DNA of 32,480 bases from assembly GCA_028289405.1 (NCBI GenBank), contig JANQPP010000147.1:1-32480 (forward strand). The letters are read 5' to 3'. The notes under the pieces were generated by a model that saw only the letters and a list, made by a program, of their open reading frames with translations, ran no database searches and was not told where the DNA came from. Shown here piece by piece: positions 6,234 through 15,740 of this stretch. The DNA is from Pirellulales bacterium. GTDB lineage: Bacteria; Planctomycetota; Planctomycetia; Pirellulales; JANQPP01. Position 1 is the first letter of the stretch, and each line of letters begins with the position of its first letter. The position numbers were made by a program, and so were the translations under genes.

Positions 6234-9200
6234 ATGCCAGGTCGTGTGACGGCCCTCTTCGGTCCGGCGTCTTCCGGGAAAACCGGGCGTCTTTTGCCTC
6301 ACTACGCCAAAGCTCTGGCCGAGAAGCCGCTCGACAGCCATCTGTGGCTGGCCCCCAATTTTCGCGGCGCGCGAGAAGTACAACAGCGGCTCTGGTCATT
6401 GTCGCTTGCGGGATGTTTTCAACCCCGCATCTTCACGTTCGATCAATTCGCTCAAGCCGTGCTTTCCGTTTCCGGGCTGCCGGTGCGGCCCGTGAGCCGA
6501 CTCGGCAAGCGGCAAATCCTCGGCACGATCATCGAGTCGGCGCAAGCGACTGGCCGGTTGGCGTACTTCGCGCCGATCGCCGGCACGCGCGGCTTCCTCG
6601 ATCAGGTTTGTGAATTCGTTACCGAATTGAAGCGGCTGGAGATTTGGCCCGAGGATTTCCTGCGGCATGTGCCTCGCTCCGCTTTTCCGGCAAGGGACGA
6701 GGAACTGGGCCGGTTGTATGACGATTATCAAACCGTCCTGACTCAGCATCAGCTCTACGACGCGGAAGGCCGCTTCTGGTCGGCGCGAACGTGCTTGCGG
6801 GACATGCAGGCGGGAGAGTTCGCGCATTTCGAAGAGATCGTGGTCGATGGCTTCGCCGACTTCACGCGGACCCAGCACGAAATCTTGGAAATTCTCGCTC
6901 AGCGTGCTCAGGAGATGTGGATCACACTTCCTCACGAACCGCAGGCGGAGCGAGCGGAATTGTTCGCCAAGTCCGCGGTCACGCTGGCAGAACTGGCGCG
7001 GCGGCACCCGGAGTTGCGGAAAGAACTCCTTCCGCCCACCAAGATGCCCGCATGTCCGCCGCTGCGGGAACTGGAGCAGCGGCTATTCCGGCATCCCGGT
7101 CTGCCTATTCCTGCGGAGTCGGCGCAAGGCGTGGAGATCCTGGCGGCTCCGCACCAGGCGGGAGAAGTGGAACGGATTGGTCGGCGAATCAAACAGCTCC
7201 TGCAATCGACTCCCAAAGTCCGTCCGGAAGAGATCGTCGTCATCTTTCGTTCGCTCGCGGAGGTCGCGCCGCTGGTACGGGAAACGTTTCCATCGCTGGG
7301 AGTCCCTTTTGCCTTGGAAGCCGTACCCAAGCTGGGGGAGGTGCCCGCCATTCGGGCCTTGCTGGGGCTGCTGCGGTTGGAAGCGGAGGATTGGCCCTTC
7401 CGCCGTGTTCTTTCCGTATTGGGTAGCAGCTATTTTCGGCCAGATTGGCCGGAGTGCGCGGAGGAAGGAACGCTCGATGTGGCCCATCGGCTGGTGCGGT
7501 TTCTCCAAATTCCTCGTGGCAAAAACCGTCTGTTGCGGCGCGTGGCAGCGCTCGCGGAACATCATGTGATGTCCGTCGATCCCCCCGAGAAAATCGACGA
7601 GGAGGATTCCCGGGCAAAAGCCTTCCGTTGGGCCGCCGATGCGGCTAGAGCCGGGCCGCTGTTTCGCCGGCTGGCCGAGATGCAGCAACCCGCGCGTCAA
7701 GCAGCCACATTGCGGGAATGGGGGCTGCGGCTGGCCGAATGGGCCGACATGTCTGGGCTGATCCGCATAGCCCAGGAGGGTGATTCTCTCGCCGCGTTTG
7801 AGCAGGAAGCGGAACAAGTTTCCCATTTCCTTGCTCTGTTGCACGCAGGGGAGGCGTGGAGAGAGACAGAGGAAATCGCGGACCGCCGCTACACGGCCCA
7901 AGAAGTCTTGCCGCTGTTGGAGGACATCGCGCATCACGAAACGGTTTCCACGCGACAGGAGGAAGCGGGCCGAGTCCGTGTGCTCAGCGCCGAGAGCGCG
8001 CGGACACTCTCGGTTCCTTACCTGTTCGTCGGCGGCTTGAATGAGCGCGTGTTTCCTCTGCCGCAGCGGGAGGACCGTCTGCTCAGCGAAGCGGAGTTGG
8101 ATCGCTTGGCCCGCGCCGGCGTGCCACTGACGGAGCGGGTCGAATCCTCGCATGAGGAAATGTTGCTCTTCTACGAGGTCGTCACCCGCGCTCAGCGTCA
8201 GCTCTTTCTCAGCTACGCGGCGATGAACGACAAAGCCGAAGCCCTGAGCCCCAGCCCATATCTCACGGAGGTGGAACGCTGCTTCGCGGGAGTTCCCTTA
8301 AAAAAGGACGAGGATCTGGATTTGCGGCCCGTGAGTCGCACGACGGCCCTGCAAACACCAGCCGACGTCCGCTTGCAAGCGGCTGCCCGATTGCTCGAAG
8401 GGGACGAACGCTTAATGGCCACGCTAGGGAGTTGTTCCGACTTCGCCCCGCTGTCCGAAAACGTGGCACGGGGCTTGGCGGTCTCGCTGTCGAGACAGCA
8501 ACGTGGCACATACGGCCTGTTCGAAGGCATCGCGGAGAGCGCTGCGGCACAGGCGTTTTTAGAAGGCCGGTTTGGAAACGACCATCATTGGAGCCCAGTC
8601 CAACTGGAACGGTATGCGATGTGTCCCTTCCGCTTCTTTCTGGAACGGATCGTGCGGGCGGAACCATCCCTGGAACCCCAAGTTGCGTTGGATCCCGCCC
8701 GGACCGGCACCGTGCTACATGCCGCGCTGGCCAGGTTCCACGCCGCCATCAATGCCAGGGAGGGTGAAGCGGTTTCTCCTGGGGATTGTGATGAAAACGT
8801 CCGGCAGGAAATTTTCGCGGAGGCCTTAGCCCAGGCGGTGGGCGGAGACAGGGAAGGAGAGGATTCATTACTAGCCGCACAACGGCACATCGACCGCCGG
8901 CTCGTGGAACGCTGGTTCTCCAAGTACCTCGAGCAGCACGGGAAATACGAACAGAAATGGCCCGAACTCGATCAGCCTCCCCTGCCGAGGTACTTCGAAG
9001 TTACTTTCGGGGAGCGCGATCACGGGGGCACGGGCACGGCACAGCCGCTGGAACTCATGGAAGCCGGGCGGACGATCAAGGTCGTGGGGCGGATCGACCG
9101 CATCGACCTGGGGGAAAAGGACGGCCGCCCGGTGTTCACGATCGTCGATTACAAGAGCGGCAGCCATGCCGGCTACGGCAAGCGGGAGATGGAAGGGGGA

Positions 9201-9587
9201 TTCCGGCTACAGTTGCCACTTTATGCCTTGGCCGTAGAGGAACTGATACTGAGCGAGCAGGAGCAGGCGGAAACACAGCCGGAGCCACTGGCCGGTTCCT
9301 ACTGGTTCGTGCGGGACAAGGGATTTCACGACAGCGCTGGTTTCAACTTCGCGGCCAAACCGACGAAAAAGTCGGAGACCGCGCCCTGGGGAAGCTGGCC
9401 CGAACTCAAGGAGCACATCAAGTCCCGCATCTTCAGCCTCGTGCAAGGCATCCAAGCGGGCCAATTCCCCATGCATAGTGCGGACGAGCATTGCACTTCG
9501 TATTGCCCTTTCCACACGGTCTGCCGCGTCGCGCAAACGCGGAATCTGGAGAAGACATGGGAACCACCCCCGCCTCAGGCCGATTGA
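6234..9587 (+). CDS. addB: AddB-like PD-(D/E)XK nuclease with Fe-S cluster cysteines
   Basis: The 1117-residue product begins with a P-loop GPASSGKT (residues 10-17) in a degenerate helicase fold and ends in a RecB-family nuclease domain. The nuclease core shows GRIDRIDL, VDYKSGS (Asp972, Lys974) and QLPLYALAVEE. Four cysteines frame this domain, Cys797 (AMCPFRFF) and Cys1087, Cys1091 and Cys1097 (CTSYCPFHTVC). This is the arrangement that binds a 4Fe-4S cluster in AddB proteins. With AddA it would unwind and resect double-strand breaks for RecA loading. The ATG at 6234 is preferred to an upstream GTG (6186), because the P-loop then falls at the usual distance from the N-terminus. The ribosome site is weak. 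The gene overlaps addA by 31 bases, so the two are translated together. Confidence 0.88.
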   Translation: MPGRVTALFGPASSGKTGRLLPHYAKALAEKPLDSHLWLAPNFRGAREVQQRLWSLSLAGCFQPRIFTFDQFAQAVLSVSGLPVRPVSRLGKRQILGTIIESAQATGRLAYFAPIAGTRGFLDQVCEFVTELKRLEIWPEDFLRHVPRSAFPARDEELGRLYDDYQTVLTQHQLYDAEGRFWSARTCLRDMQAGEFAHFEEIVVDGFADFTRTQHEILEILAQRAQEMWITLPHEPQAERAELFAKSAVTLAELARRHPELRKELLPPTKMPACPPLRELEQRLFRHPGLPIPAESAQGVEILAAPHQAGEVERIGRRIKQLLQSTPKVRPEEIVVIFRSLAEVAPLVRETFPSLGVPFALEAVPKLGEVPAIRALLGLLRLEAEDWPFRRVLSVLGSSYFRPDWPECAEEGTLDVAHRLVRFLQIPRGKNRLLRRVAALAEHHVMSVDPPEKIDEEDSRAKAFRWAADAARAGPLFRRLAEMQQPARQAATLREWGLRLAEWADMSGLIRIAQEGDSLAAFEQEAEQVSHFLALLHAGEAWRETEEIADRRYTAQEVLPLLEDIAHHETVSTRQEEAGRVRVLSAESARTLSVPYLFVGGLNERVFPLPQREDRLLSEAELDRLARAGVPLTERVESSHEEMLLFYEVVTRAQRQLFLSYAAMNDKAEALSPSPYLTEVERCFAGVPLKKDEDLDLRPVSRTTALQTPADVRLQAAARLLEGDERLMATLGSCSDFAPLSENVARGLAVSLSRQQRGTYGLFEGIAESAAAQAFLEGRFGNDHHWSPVQLERYAMCPFRFFLERIVRAEPSLEPQVALDPARTGTVLHAALARFHAAINAREGEAVSPGDCDENVRQEIFAEALAQAVGGDREGEDSLLAAQRHIDRRLVERWFSKYLEQHGKYEQKWPELDQPPLPRYFEVTFGERDHGGTGTAQPLELMEAGRTIKVVGRIDRIDLGEKDGRPVFTIVDYKSGSHAGYGKREMEGGFRLQLPLYALAVEELILSEQEQAETQPEPLAGSYWFVRDKGFHDSAGFNFAAKPTKKSETAPWGSWPELKEHIKSRIFSLVQGIQAGQFPMHSADEHCTSYCPFHTVCRVAQTRNLEKTWEPPPPQAD

Positions 9588-12500
9588 CGCCGGAACAGCA
9601 CGCGGCCGTCTTCGCCCAGGGAGTCTCCGTGGCCCTCTCGGCGGGCGCCGGCTGTGGAAAGACGCTGGTGCTCACCGAAAGGTTTCTCGCGCATCTGGAG
9701 CCGGGCGGCGGACCGGCAACCTCTCTCAGCCAAATTGTGGCCATCAGCTTCACCGACAAGGCTGCACGGGAAATGCGGGAACGCATCCGCCGGCAATGCC
9801 ATGCACGGCTGCGGGACGCCTCGCCCGAGGCAAGCCAACATTGGCGAACGCTGTTGCGGCAAATCGAACAGGCCCGCGTCTCGACTTTCCATGGATTCTG
9901 CGGCTCCCTGCTGCGAGCCCATGCGGTGGAAGCGGAATTGGATCCGCATTTTCAAGTGCTGGAAGAAATTCAGGCGCATACGTTGCGGCAGACCGTGCTG
10001 GACGATGTACTGCGGGAAGGGCTGGAAAGCCAAGACGCCGGCTGGCTGGATCTGCTGGTGGAGTTCAAATTCTCCACGCTGCGTGAATTGGTGCTGAACC
10101 TTTCGCGGATGCGTGAAGTGATCGACTTTCGTGCTTGGGAGGAGCTATCCGTCCAGGAGGTCGTGCGGAAGTGGCTGGCGTTCCAACAGGATATTGCCCT
10201 GCCGCTGGCATTGCGGGAACTAAGCGAGCAACCCGTGGTGCGCGAGCTGTTTTCGCTGGTGGGGAATTTGGATCCCGCGCCGCCGGCCTTTGTTGAATAT
10301 CGGGATAACCTGTTGGAATTGCTCCCCCGTTTGGAACAGGGAGACATCGGCCTCGAAGCGCTTCCCAAGCTACGTGAAGCGACCATCGTGCGTGGCCGGC
10401 TGAACAAAAAAACGGTCGGCGACGAGGATCTATATCTCGCGCTCAAAGATGCCCTGACCAAATTGCGGGCAGGTATTGACGAGGTCTCCCCCAAAATTCA
10501 GCTTGACCCCGAATCGGCGGAACGTGTCGCCGGGCATGCCTTGAGGCTGATGTCCAAGGTCCGCGAGGTAGTGCAAGCGTACGATCAGGCCAAGCAGGAC
10601 CGAAGCGCGCTCGATTTCGAGGACTTGATGCGGCGGGCCCATACGTTGCTGACCGATCCCCGCCACGAGCGGCTGCAACAGAGGATCCGCGGCAATATCC
10701 GCTGGCTGTTGGTGGACGAATTCCAGGACACTGATCCACTGCAAGTGGAGTTGATCCGGGCACTCTGCGGCTCCGACTTGCACGGAGGCAAGCTGTTCTT
10801 CGTGGGAGACACAAAGCAGTCGATCTACCGCTTTCGCGGCGCGCGGCCCGACGTATTCCGAGAACTGGCGGCCGAGATGCCGGAAGCCGGACAGTTGCCG
10901 CTAGCTCGCAATTTCCGCAGCCAGCCGACGATATTGCAGTTCGTCAATGCCCTGTTTCAGGATGCCTTCAGCGGTGGCGAACAACCGCTGGTGCCGCATC
11001 GCCCGCAGGTTTCGCCGGAACCGGCGGTCGAATTCTGTTGGAATCTCTCCGAGCAGCGGAGTGGTGTGGCCGGCGCGGCGGCTCAGGCCCGTGACCGCGA
11101 AGCCGACTGGATCGCCCGACGATTGCGAGAATTGCTCGACGCGGGCGAGCCGATCGTCTGGGACGAAGCGGCGGCCCAAGCGGGCCCCCCCGCCGCCCGC
11201 GCCTCACGTCAGGGAGACATCGCGATTCTCTTTCGCGGACTGTCGGACGTGCAACTCTACGAAGAAGCCCTCCAACGCTACTCGCTCGATTATTACTTGG
11301 TAGGCGGGCACGCCTTCTACGCTCAGCAGGAAATCTTCGACGTGCTGAATGTGTTGCGGGCCATCGATGATCCGCACGACACGGCTAGTCTCGCCGGTAC
11401 GCTGCGGAGCCCCTTTTTTTCCTTGGCCGATGAATCGCTGATGTGGCTGGCGCAGCACGAAGATGGCCTGCGGGGAGGGCTGCTGGCCTGCCATCTGCCG
11501 GAACATATCGCGCCCGAGGAACGCCGCCGCGTGGAGTTCGCCTCCTGTACGCTGCGGGCTTGGGAGCGGGGAAAGGACCGCCTGCCGGTGGCCGCGCTGT
11601 TACAACGGATCATGGCCGATACCGGCTACGACGCGATTCTCCTGGGCGAATTTCTCGGTGAACGTAAGCTTGCCAACCTGCAAAAGCTCGTCGACCAGGC
11701 ACGGGACTTCGACCGCGGCGGCATGTTCGCCTTGTCCGACTTCGTCGCCAGGCTGGCGGAGTTGGTGGCGGGCCCTCCCCGCGAAGCCTTGGCCGCCACG
11801 CACGGCGAACATCTCGACGTCGTGCGATTGATGACGATTCATCAAGCGAAGGGGCTGGAGTTTCCAATCGTCGTCGTCCCCGATCTAAACCGGGCACCAC
11901 ACCAAGGCAGAATGTCCCGCCCGTACGACCCAAAATTGGGACCCTTGTTCACGCTGGAGGATGCGCCGGAGGGGAGTTCCCCCAAGGCGATGTATCGCCT
12001 CGTGGAAAAATATCAGGAGCGGGAAGAAGCCCGGCGGCTGTTGTACGTGGCCACGACCCGGGCCGCCGATTACCTCATCCTTTCGGGCAGCCTGTTCTCC
12101 CAGGGAGAAGAACCGTTCAAGAGCGAAGCCATGCGGTATTTGGCCGAGCGGTGCGATTGGCGCACCGGAGAATTCCGTCCACCCCTGCCTGACGAGGACG
12201 AAGTACCCCAGATTCGCGTCAGCCTGGAACCACCGCAGCTCAAGCCACCGCGCGGGAAATCCGAAACACAAGCGGATATCCCATCTCTGCTGGCCCGTGC
12301 GAAGGCACGTGCCGTCGGCGAAAACCTGCCGCTACCCGCGTCGCTACTTCCGGTGGCCGCTATGCGGACGAACCTGCCCGTGGTTTCTTTCTCCCGTGTA
12401 TCCGGCTTGTTGGAACCGGCCGCTGACTCCCCACGCTTGGAAACGGAAGGTGCGGAAATTGCTTCCACGGAAGCGCAGCAGCGCGGGACGCTGGTGCATG

Positions 12501-13048
12501 CCGTCCTGGCGGACTTGCCGATGTCTCCGCTAGGAGAAAACGACCTGCGCTCCCTGGCATTCCGACATGCACAGCGGTTGGCCCTGGACGACGACGAATT
12601 GATCACCGAAGCGTGCAAACTGGTCTCGCGATTTCAGTCCATGGAATGTTTTGCACGGATGCAGGACGCGGCAACCTTGCGGCGGGAATTGGAATTCTAT
12701 TTTGCCTGGCCGCCGCGAGAGGAGACGGAAACGAAGTGCATCGTGCGGGGCGTGATTGACGGCCTTTACCGCACGGCAGCCGGCACTTGGCATGTCGTGG
12801 ACTACAAGACGACGCGGACGTCCACGGGCGGCGTCCCGCAGGCAGCAGAACCTTATCGGCTGCAAATGTATCTCTATCGGCAAGCGGTGGAGCGGATTCT
12901 GCGGACTTCGGTTGAGGGCATGTGGCTGGTATTCTTGCACCCAGGCGTGGAGTTCCGCGTGCAATTCACGCCGGACGAGGAGCAACAGTTGGCCCAGAAA
13001 TGGGAAACAGCCATCGATCGGCTGGCGCGGGACGCTCCCCATCACTGA
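9557..13048 (+). CDS. addA: AddA-like UvrD/Rep helicase-nuclease
   Basis: The 1163-residue product has a complete superfamily 1A helicase: Q-motif region LTPEQHAAV, Walker A GAGCGKT (Lys35), ISFTDKAAREMRERI, Walker B VDEFQDTDPLQ (Asp387-Glu388), GDTKQSIYRFRGA, LARNFRS, LMTIHQAKGLEFPIVVVPDL and LLYVATTRAADYLIL. The C-terminus is a RecB-type nuclease with RGTLVHAVLADL, RGVIDGLYR, VVDYKTTR (Asp1082, Lys1084) and YRLQMYLYRQAVERI. It is the ATP-driven motor and second nuclease of the AddAB break-processing enzyme. The ATG at 9557 has GGAG six bases upstream, inside addB, and starts the protein close before the Q motif. The longer frame from 9491 would add residues with no family match. Confidence 0.92.
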   Translation: MGTTPASGRLTPEQHAAVFAQGVSVALSAGAGCGKTLVLTERFLAHLEPGGGPATSLSQIVAISFTDKAAREMRERIRRQCHARLRDASPEASQHWRTLLRQIEQARVSTFHGFCGSLLRAHAVEAELDPHFQVLEEIQAHTLRQTVLDDVLREGLESQDAGWLDLLVEFKFSTLRELVLNLSRMREVIDFRAWEELSVQEVVRKWLAFQQDIALPLALRELSEQPVVRELFSLVGNLDPAPPAFVEYRDNLLELLPRLEQGDIGLEALPKLREATIVRGRLNKKTVGDEDLYLALKDALTKLRAGIDEVSPKIQLDPESAERVAGHALRLMSKVREVVQAYDQAKQDRSALDFEDLMRRAHTLLTDPRHERLQQRIRGNIRWLLVDEFQDTDPLQVELIRALCGSDLHGGKLFFVGDTKQSIYRFRGARPDVFRELAAEMPEAGQLPLARNFRSQPTILQFVNALFQDAFSGGEQPLVPHRPQVSPEPAVEFCWNLSEQRSGVAGAAAQARDREADWIARRLRELLDAGEPIVWDEAAAQAGPPAARASRQGDIAILFRGLSDVQLYEEALQRYSLDYYLVGGHAFYAQQEIFDVLNVLRAIDDPHDTASLAGTLRSPFFSLADESLMWLAQHEDGLRGGLLACHLPEHIAPEERRRVEFASCTLRAWERGKDRLPVAALLQRIMADTGYDAILLGEFLGERKLANLQKLVDQARDFDRGGMFALSDFVARLAELVAGPPREALAATHGEHLDVVRLMTIHQAKGLEFPIVVVPDLNRAPHQGRMSRPYDPKLGPLFTLEDAPEGSSPKAMYRLVEKYQEREEARRLLYVATTRAADYLILSGSLFSQGEEPFKSEAMRYLAERCDWRTGEFRPPLPDEDEVPQIRVSLEPPQLKPPRGKSETQADIPSLLARAKARAVGENLPLPASLLPVAAMRTNLPVVSFSRVSGLLEPAADSPRLETEGAEIASTEAQQRGTLVHAVLADLPMSPLGENDLRSLAFRHAQRLALDDDELITEACKLVSRFQSMECFARMQDAATLRRELEFYFAWPPREETETKCIVRGVIDGLYRTAAGTWHVVDYKTTRTSTGGVPQAAEPYRLQMYLYRQAVERILRTSVEGMWLVFLHPGVEFRVQFTPDEEQQLAQKWETAIDRLARDAPHH

Positions 13049-13115
13049 GTCCATCGTACGTGTCCGCCGCCGATGTTGTTCCTGCTCGCGATCCCACCGT
13101 GTGAAGTAACGCGAC

Positions 13116-14396
13116 ATGAACCTTTCCCCTGACCGTCAACGCCGCTTCGCCATCGAGGTGGTGGAGAAACTTCGCGACGCGGGGCACCAGGCCCTGTTCG
13201 CGGGCGGCTGCGTGCGTGACGAACTGTTGGGGATCGTTCCCAAGGATTATGACGTGGCCACCGACGCCACGCCGGAGCGGATTCGGGAGGTGTTCGGTCG
13301 CCGCCGTACCGTGCCCGTGGGAGCTGCCTTCGGCGTGATCACCGTGTTGGGTCCCAAGGCGGCGGGGCAAGTCGAAGTGGCCACCTTTCGCGAGGACCTC
13401 CCATATCAGGATGGCCGGCACCCCACCGGTGTCGTGTTTAGCACGCCCGAGAAAGATGCCCAGCGGCGTGACTTCACCATCAACGCGCTATTCCGCGACC
13501 CGCTGACGGATCAAATTATCGATTACGTGGGAGGCCAGGAAGATTTAAGGCAGGGCATCGTGCGGGCCGTCGGGGACCCTCGGCAGCGATTGCACGAAGA
13601 CCGGCTGCGGATGCTCCGCGCGGCGCGGTTTGCCGCCACGTTCGGTTTCCAAATCGAGCCGGCAACTTTTGCGGCTATCCAAACGGAGGCGAAGGGCATC
13701 TCGATGATCAGCATCGAGCGCATCGTGCAAGAGATGCGCCGCATGCTTACCGGACCGCGCCGCTCGCTGGCCATTCGACTGCTGCATGAAAGCGGGCTGC
13801 TCCGCGCCGTTTTGACCGAACTCTACACCGCTTCCGAGTTGGAAGAACTAGCCAGCTGGCAGCGGGCAGGAAAGCTGCTGGAACATTTGCATTCTCCCAC
13901 GCTGCCGTTGGCGCTGGCCACGCTGCTGTCCTCGGTTGAAGTGGAAAAGTCGATCGACATCGCGGAGCGGTGGAAACTTTCCCGGCAAGAGATTCGGCAG
14001 GTGGTCTGGCTCGCGGAGCACCGAGGAGCGTTATTTGGCGCGCGGCAAGCACCATGGCCCCTTTTGCAGCGAATCTTGATCCATCCCGGGATCGAGGATT
14101 TGCTCTCTTTGCATGAAGCAGTCGCCGCCGAGGATGGTCTGGACAGGGAGGACTTGGATTTCTGCCGTTCCCGTTTGGCCTGGCCGGCTGAACGGCTCGA
14201 CCCGCCGCCATTCATCTCGGGGAAGGATCTACGTGACCTCGGGATTCCCCCAGGCCCCCAGTACACCGGCTTGCTGAATCGCCTGCGGGATGCACAATTA
14301 GACGGGCACGCGACGACTCGGGATCAATCCTTGGAACTCGCGCGGCGGCTGGCGCGTGAATTGCCTGAATCTGGCGATGACTCTGTAGCCGAGTGA
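13116..14396 (+). CDS. cca: CCA tRNA nucleotidyltransferase
   Basis: The 426-residue product is a class II nucleotidyltransferase of the poly(A) polymerase family. The head contains LFAGGCVRDELLG and the catalytic DYDVATDA motif (Asp44, Asp46). It is followed by RDFTINALFRDP, a DYVGGQEDLRQGIVRAVGDP signature, and EDRLRMLRAARFAATFGF, the region that reads the incoming base. It adds or repairs the CCA end of tRNAs in the cytoplasm. This fits the local tRNA-Leu, which lacks an encoded CCA. Family members that only polyadenylate RNA share most motifs, so a poly(A) polymerase role cannot be fully excluded. It starts 67 bases after addA on the same strand. Confidence 0.9.
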   Translation: MNLSPDRQRRFAIEVVEKLRDAGHQALFAGGCVRDELLGIVPKDYDVATDATPERIREVFGRRRTVPVGAAFGVITVLGPKAAGQVEVATFREDLPYQDGRHPTGVVFSTPEKDAQRRDFTINALFRDPLTDQIIDYVGGQEDLRQGIVRAVGDPRQRLHEDRLRMLRAARFAATFGFQIEPATFAAIQTEAKGISMISIERIVQEMRRMLTGPRRSLAIRLLHESGLLRAVLTELYTASELEELASWQRAGKLLEHLHSPTLPLALATLLSSVEVEKSIDIAERWKLSRQEIRQVVWLAEHRGALFGARQAPWPLLQRILIHPGIEDLLSLHEAVAAEDGLDREDLDFCRSRLAWPAERLDPPPFISGKDLRDLGIPPGPQYTGLLNRLRDAQLDGHATTRDQSLELARRLARELPESGDDSVAE

Positions 14397-14465
14397 ACGC
14401 CGGCTTCTATATTACTCCAATGGGACGGATCGCTTTACGGATAGATTGAAACTTGGAGATACGGA

Positions 14466-14939
14466 ATGCTGCTTGAATTTCTGGGGCTTCTGTCGCGATG
14501 GGCACATATCTTGGCCGCCATCACGGCGGTCGGCGGGACCATTTATCAGCGTCTTGTGCTCTTCCCCGCGCTGGCGGAACTCCCCGAGCAGAGCCGGGAC
14601 GCTTTTCGTGAGGTGCTGCGGAAGCGATGGGCGCGGTTCGTCGGCTTGGCCATTGCCTTTCTCATTGCCAGCGGGCTGTACAATCTGATCACGACGCTGC
14701 AAATGTTCAAACCGCCCGTGGGCGAGTTGCCTTCCTATTATCACCCGCTGTTCGGCATCAAATTCCTGCTGGCGATCGCGGTCTTCTTTTTCGCCAGTGC
14801 TTTGGCGGGGAAAAGCCCCGGCACGGCCAAGTTCCGTGAAAATGCCCCGCGCTGGCTGACAATCAATTTACTGTTGATGCTGGCCATCGTCGTGATCTCG
14901 GGCGTCCTGCGTATGAGCCACGTCGGTCCCAATCCATAG
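14466..14939 (+). CDS. CopD-like four-helix membrane protein
   Basis: The 157-residue product has four hydrophobic helices (about residues 8-28, 58-80, 95-113 and 128-150) and conserved-looking His14 in the first helix, His92 before the third and His153 near the end. The layout and the SRWAHILAAITAVGGTIYQ start resemble the CopD/DUF2269 type of small membrane proteins, some of which are linked to copper uptake or haem. The resemblance is by eye. GGAG lies nine bases before the ATG. It follows cca and precedes the CBM9-like gene on the same strand. Confidence 0.65.
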   Translation: MLLEFLGLLSRWAHILAAITAVGGTIYQRLVLFPALAELPEQSRDAFREVLRKRWARFVGLAIAFLIASGLYNLITTLQMFKPPVGELPSYYHPLFGIKFLLAIAVFFFASALAGKSPGTAKFRENAPRWLTINLLLMLAIVVISGVLRMSHVGPNP

Positions 14940-14985
14940 CTCGGCCAGACGAGAGTTCACTTCGTGACACGGGCTCGATAAGTAA

Positions 14986-15639
14986 ATGTCCTCCACTTTT
15001 CTTCCCACACGGTTCTTGTTCCGTTTCTCCGTCTCCTGCCGGCGGACGACCGCCCGCTGGACGGCCCAAGGCATCCAACTCGATGACAGTTACCTCGTGC
15101 CCGAACTCCACGCCTTGGAAGGGCGGCCCTCCTTCGCCAAAGTCAAAGCTGCTTGGAATCCGCGGGGACTTTTTTTCCAAGTGCAGGTCACCGGCAAGCG
15201 GCAAGCTCCTTGGTGCCGGGAAAGCCGCCTGGACGCCAGCGACGGGCTGCACCTGTGGATCGACACGCGGGACGCGCGGAACATCCACCGCGCGACCCGG
15301 TTTTGCCACCGGTTCGCCTTCCTGCCCGCCGGAGGTGGACGCGGCGAAGTGGAACCGCTCGCGGACCAATTGCTCATCGATCGGGCACGCGAAAATGCCC
15401 GGCCCGTCCGGCCCAAGGAGCTGGCCACTGCGAGCCAGCTTCAGGCGGACGGTTACCTGCTCTCCGTCTGCGTGAAGAGCGAAGCGTTGACCGGATTCGA
15501 GCCGAACGACAATCCCAAGCTCGGTTTCGCCTGCGTGGTGCAAGACCGCGAACTGGGAGAACAGACCTTCACGGTGAGCAGTGAATTCCCCTTTCGTGAA
15601 GACCCCAGCCTGTGGAGCACGCTGGAACTGGCTCGTTAG
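14986..15639 (+). CDS. CBM9/DOMON-like domain protein
   Basis: The 217-residue product is mostly one beta-sandwich domain. The pattern SLLVPELHALEGRPSF-like start, VKAAWNPRGLFFQVQVTGK, DGLHLWIDTRDARNIHRA and DNPKLGFACVVQD matches the general course of carbohydrate-binding module family 9 and DOMON-like domains, where a DxxxLWIDTR strand is typical. No signal peptide is visible, so it looks cytoplasmic despite a fold usually found on secreted proteins. No enzyme domain is attached. Function unknown; a soluble ligand-binding protein is the best guess. No clear ribosome site precedes the ATG. Its 3' end faces tatD. Confidence 0.6.
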   Translation: MSSTFLPTRFLFRFSVSCRRTTARWTAQGIQLDDSYLVPELHALEGRPSFAKVKAAWNPRGLFFQVQVTGKRQAPWCRESRLDASDGLHLWIDTRDARNIHRATRFCHRFAFLPAGGGRGEVEPLADQLLIDRARENARPVRPKELATASQLQADGYLLSVCVKSEALTGFEPNDNPKLGFACVVQDRELGEQTFTVSSEFPFREDPSLWSTLELAR

Positions 15640-15721
15640 CGGGCGTCGCATGGGCCGTGGCGTTTCCCACGCTGTGAATGACGAGTCCGAACAGCGAAAA
15701 CGCCGTTACACTGATCCGAGA

Positions 15722-15740
15722 CGCGGTCTAATCGACCGCG
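15722..15740. other. Stem-loop at the convergent gene ends
   Basis: CGCGGTC (15722-15728) pairs with GACCGCG (15734-15740) around a five-base loop, and overlaps the tatD stop codon. It lies between the converging CBM9-like gene and tatD. Neither strand shows a T-run after it, so a terminator role is only possible, not shown. Confidence 0.35.

Noticed and set aside
5747..6613. 288-codon plus-strand open frame
   Set aside because: It runs straight through tRNA-Leu and into addB in another frame; its translation includes the well-known spurious tRNA-derived string and no family match.
7083..8153. 356-codon minus-strand frame opposite addB
   Set aside because: Antisense shadow of a clear addB gene, no recognisable domain.
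14863..15651. 262-codon minus-strand frame opposite the CBM9-like gene
   Set aside because: It overlaps the CopD-like and CBM9-like genes on the other strand and lacks a coherent domain; the plus-strand reading has the better protein pattern.
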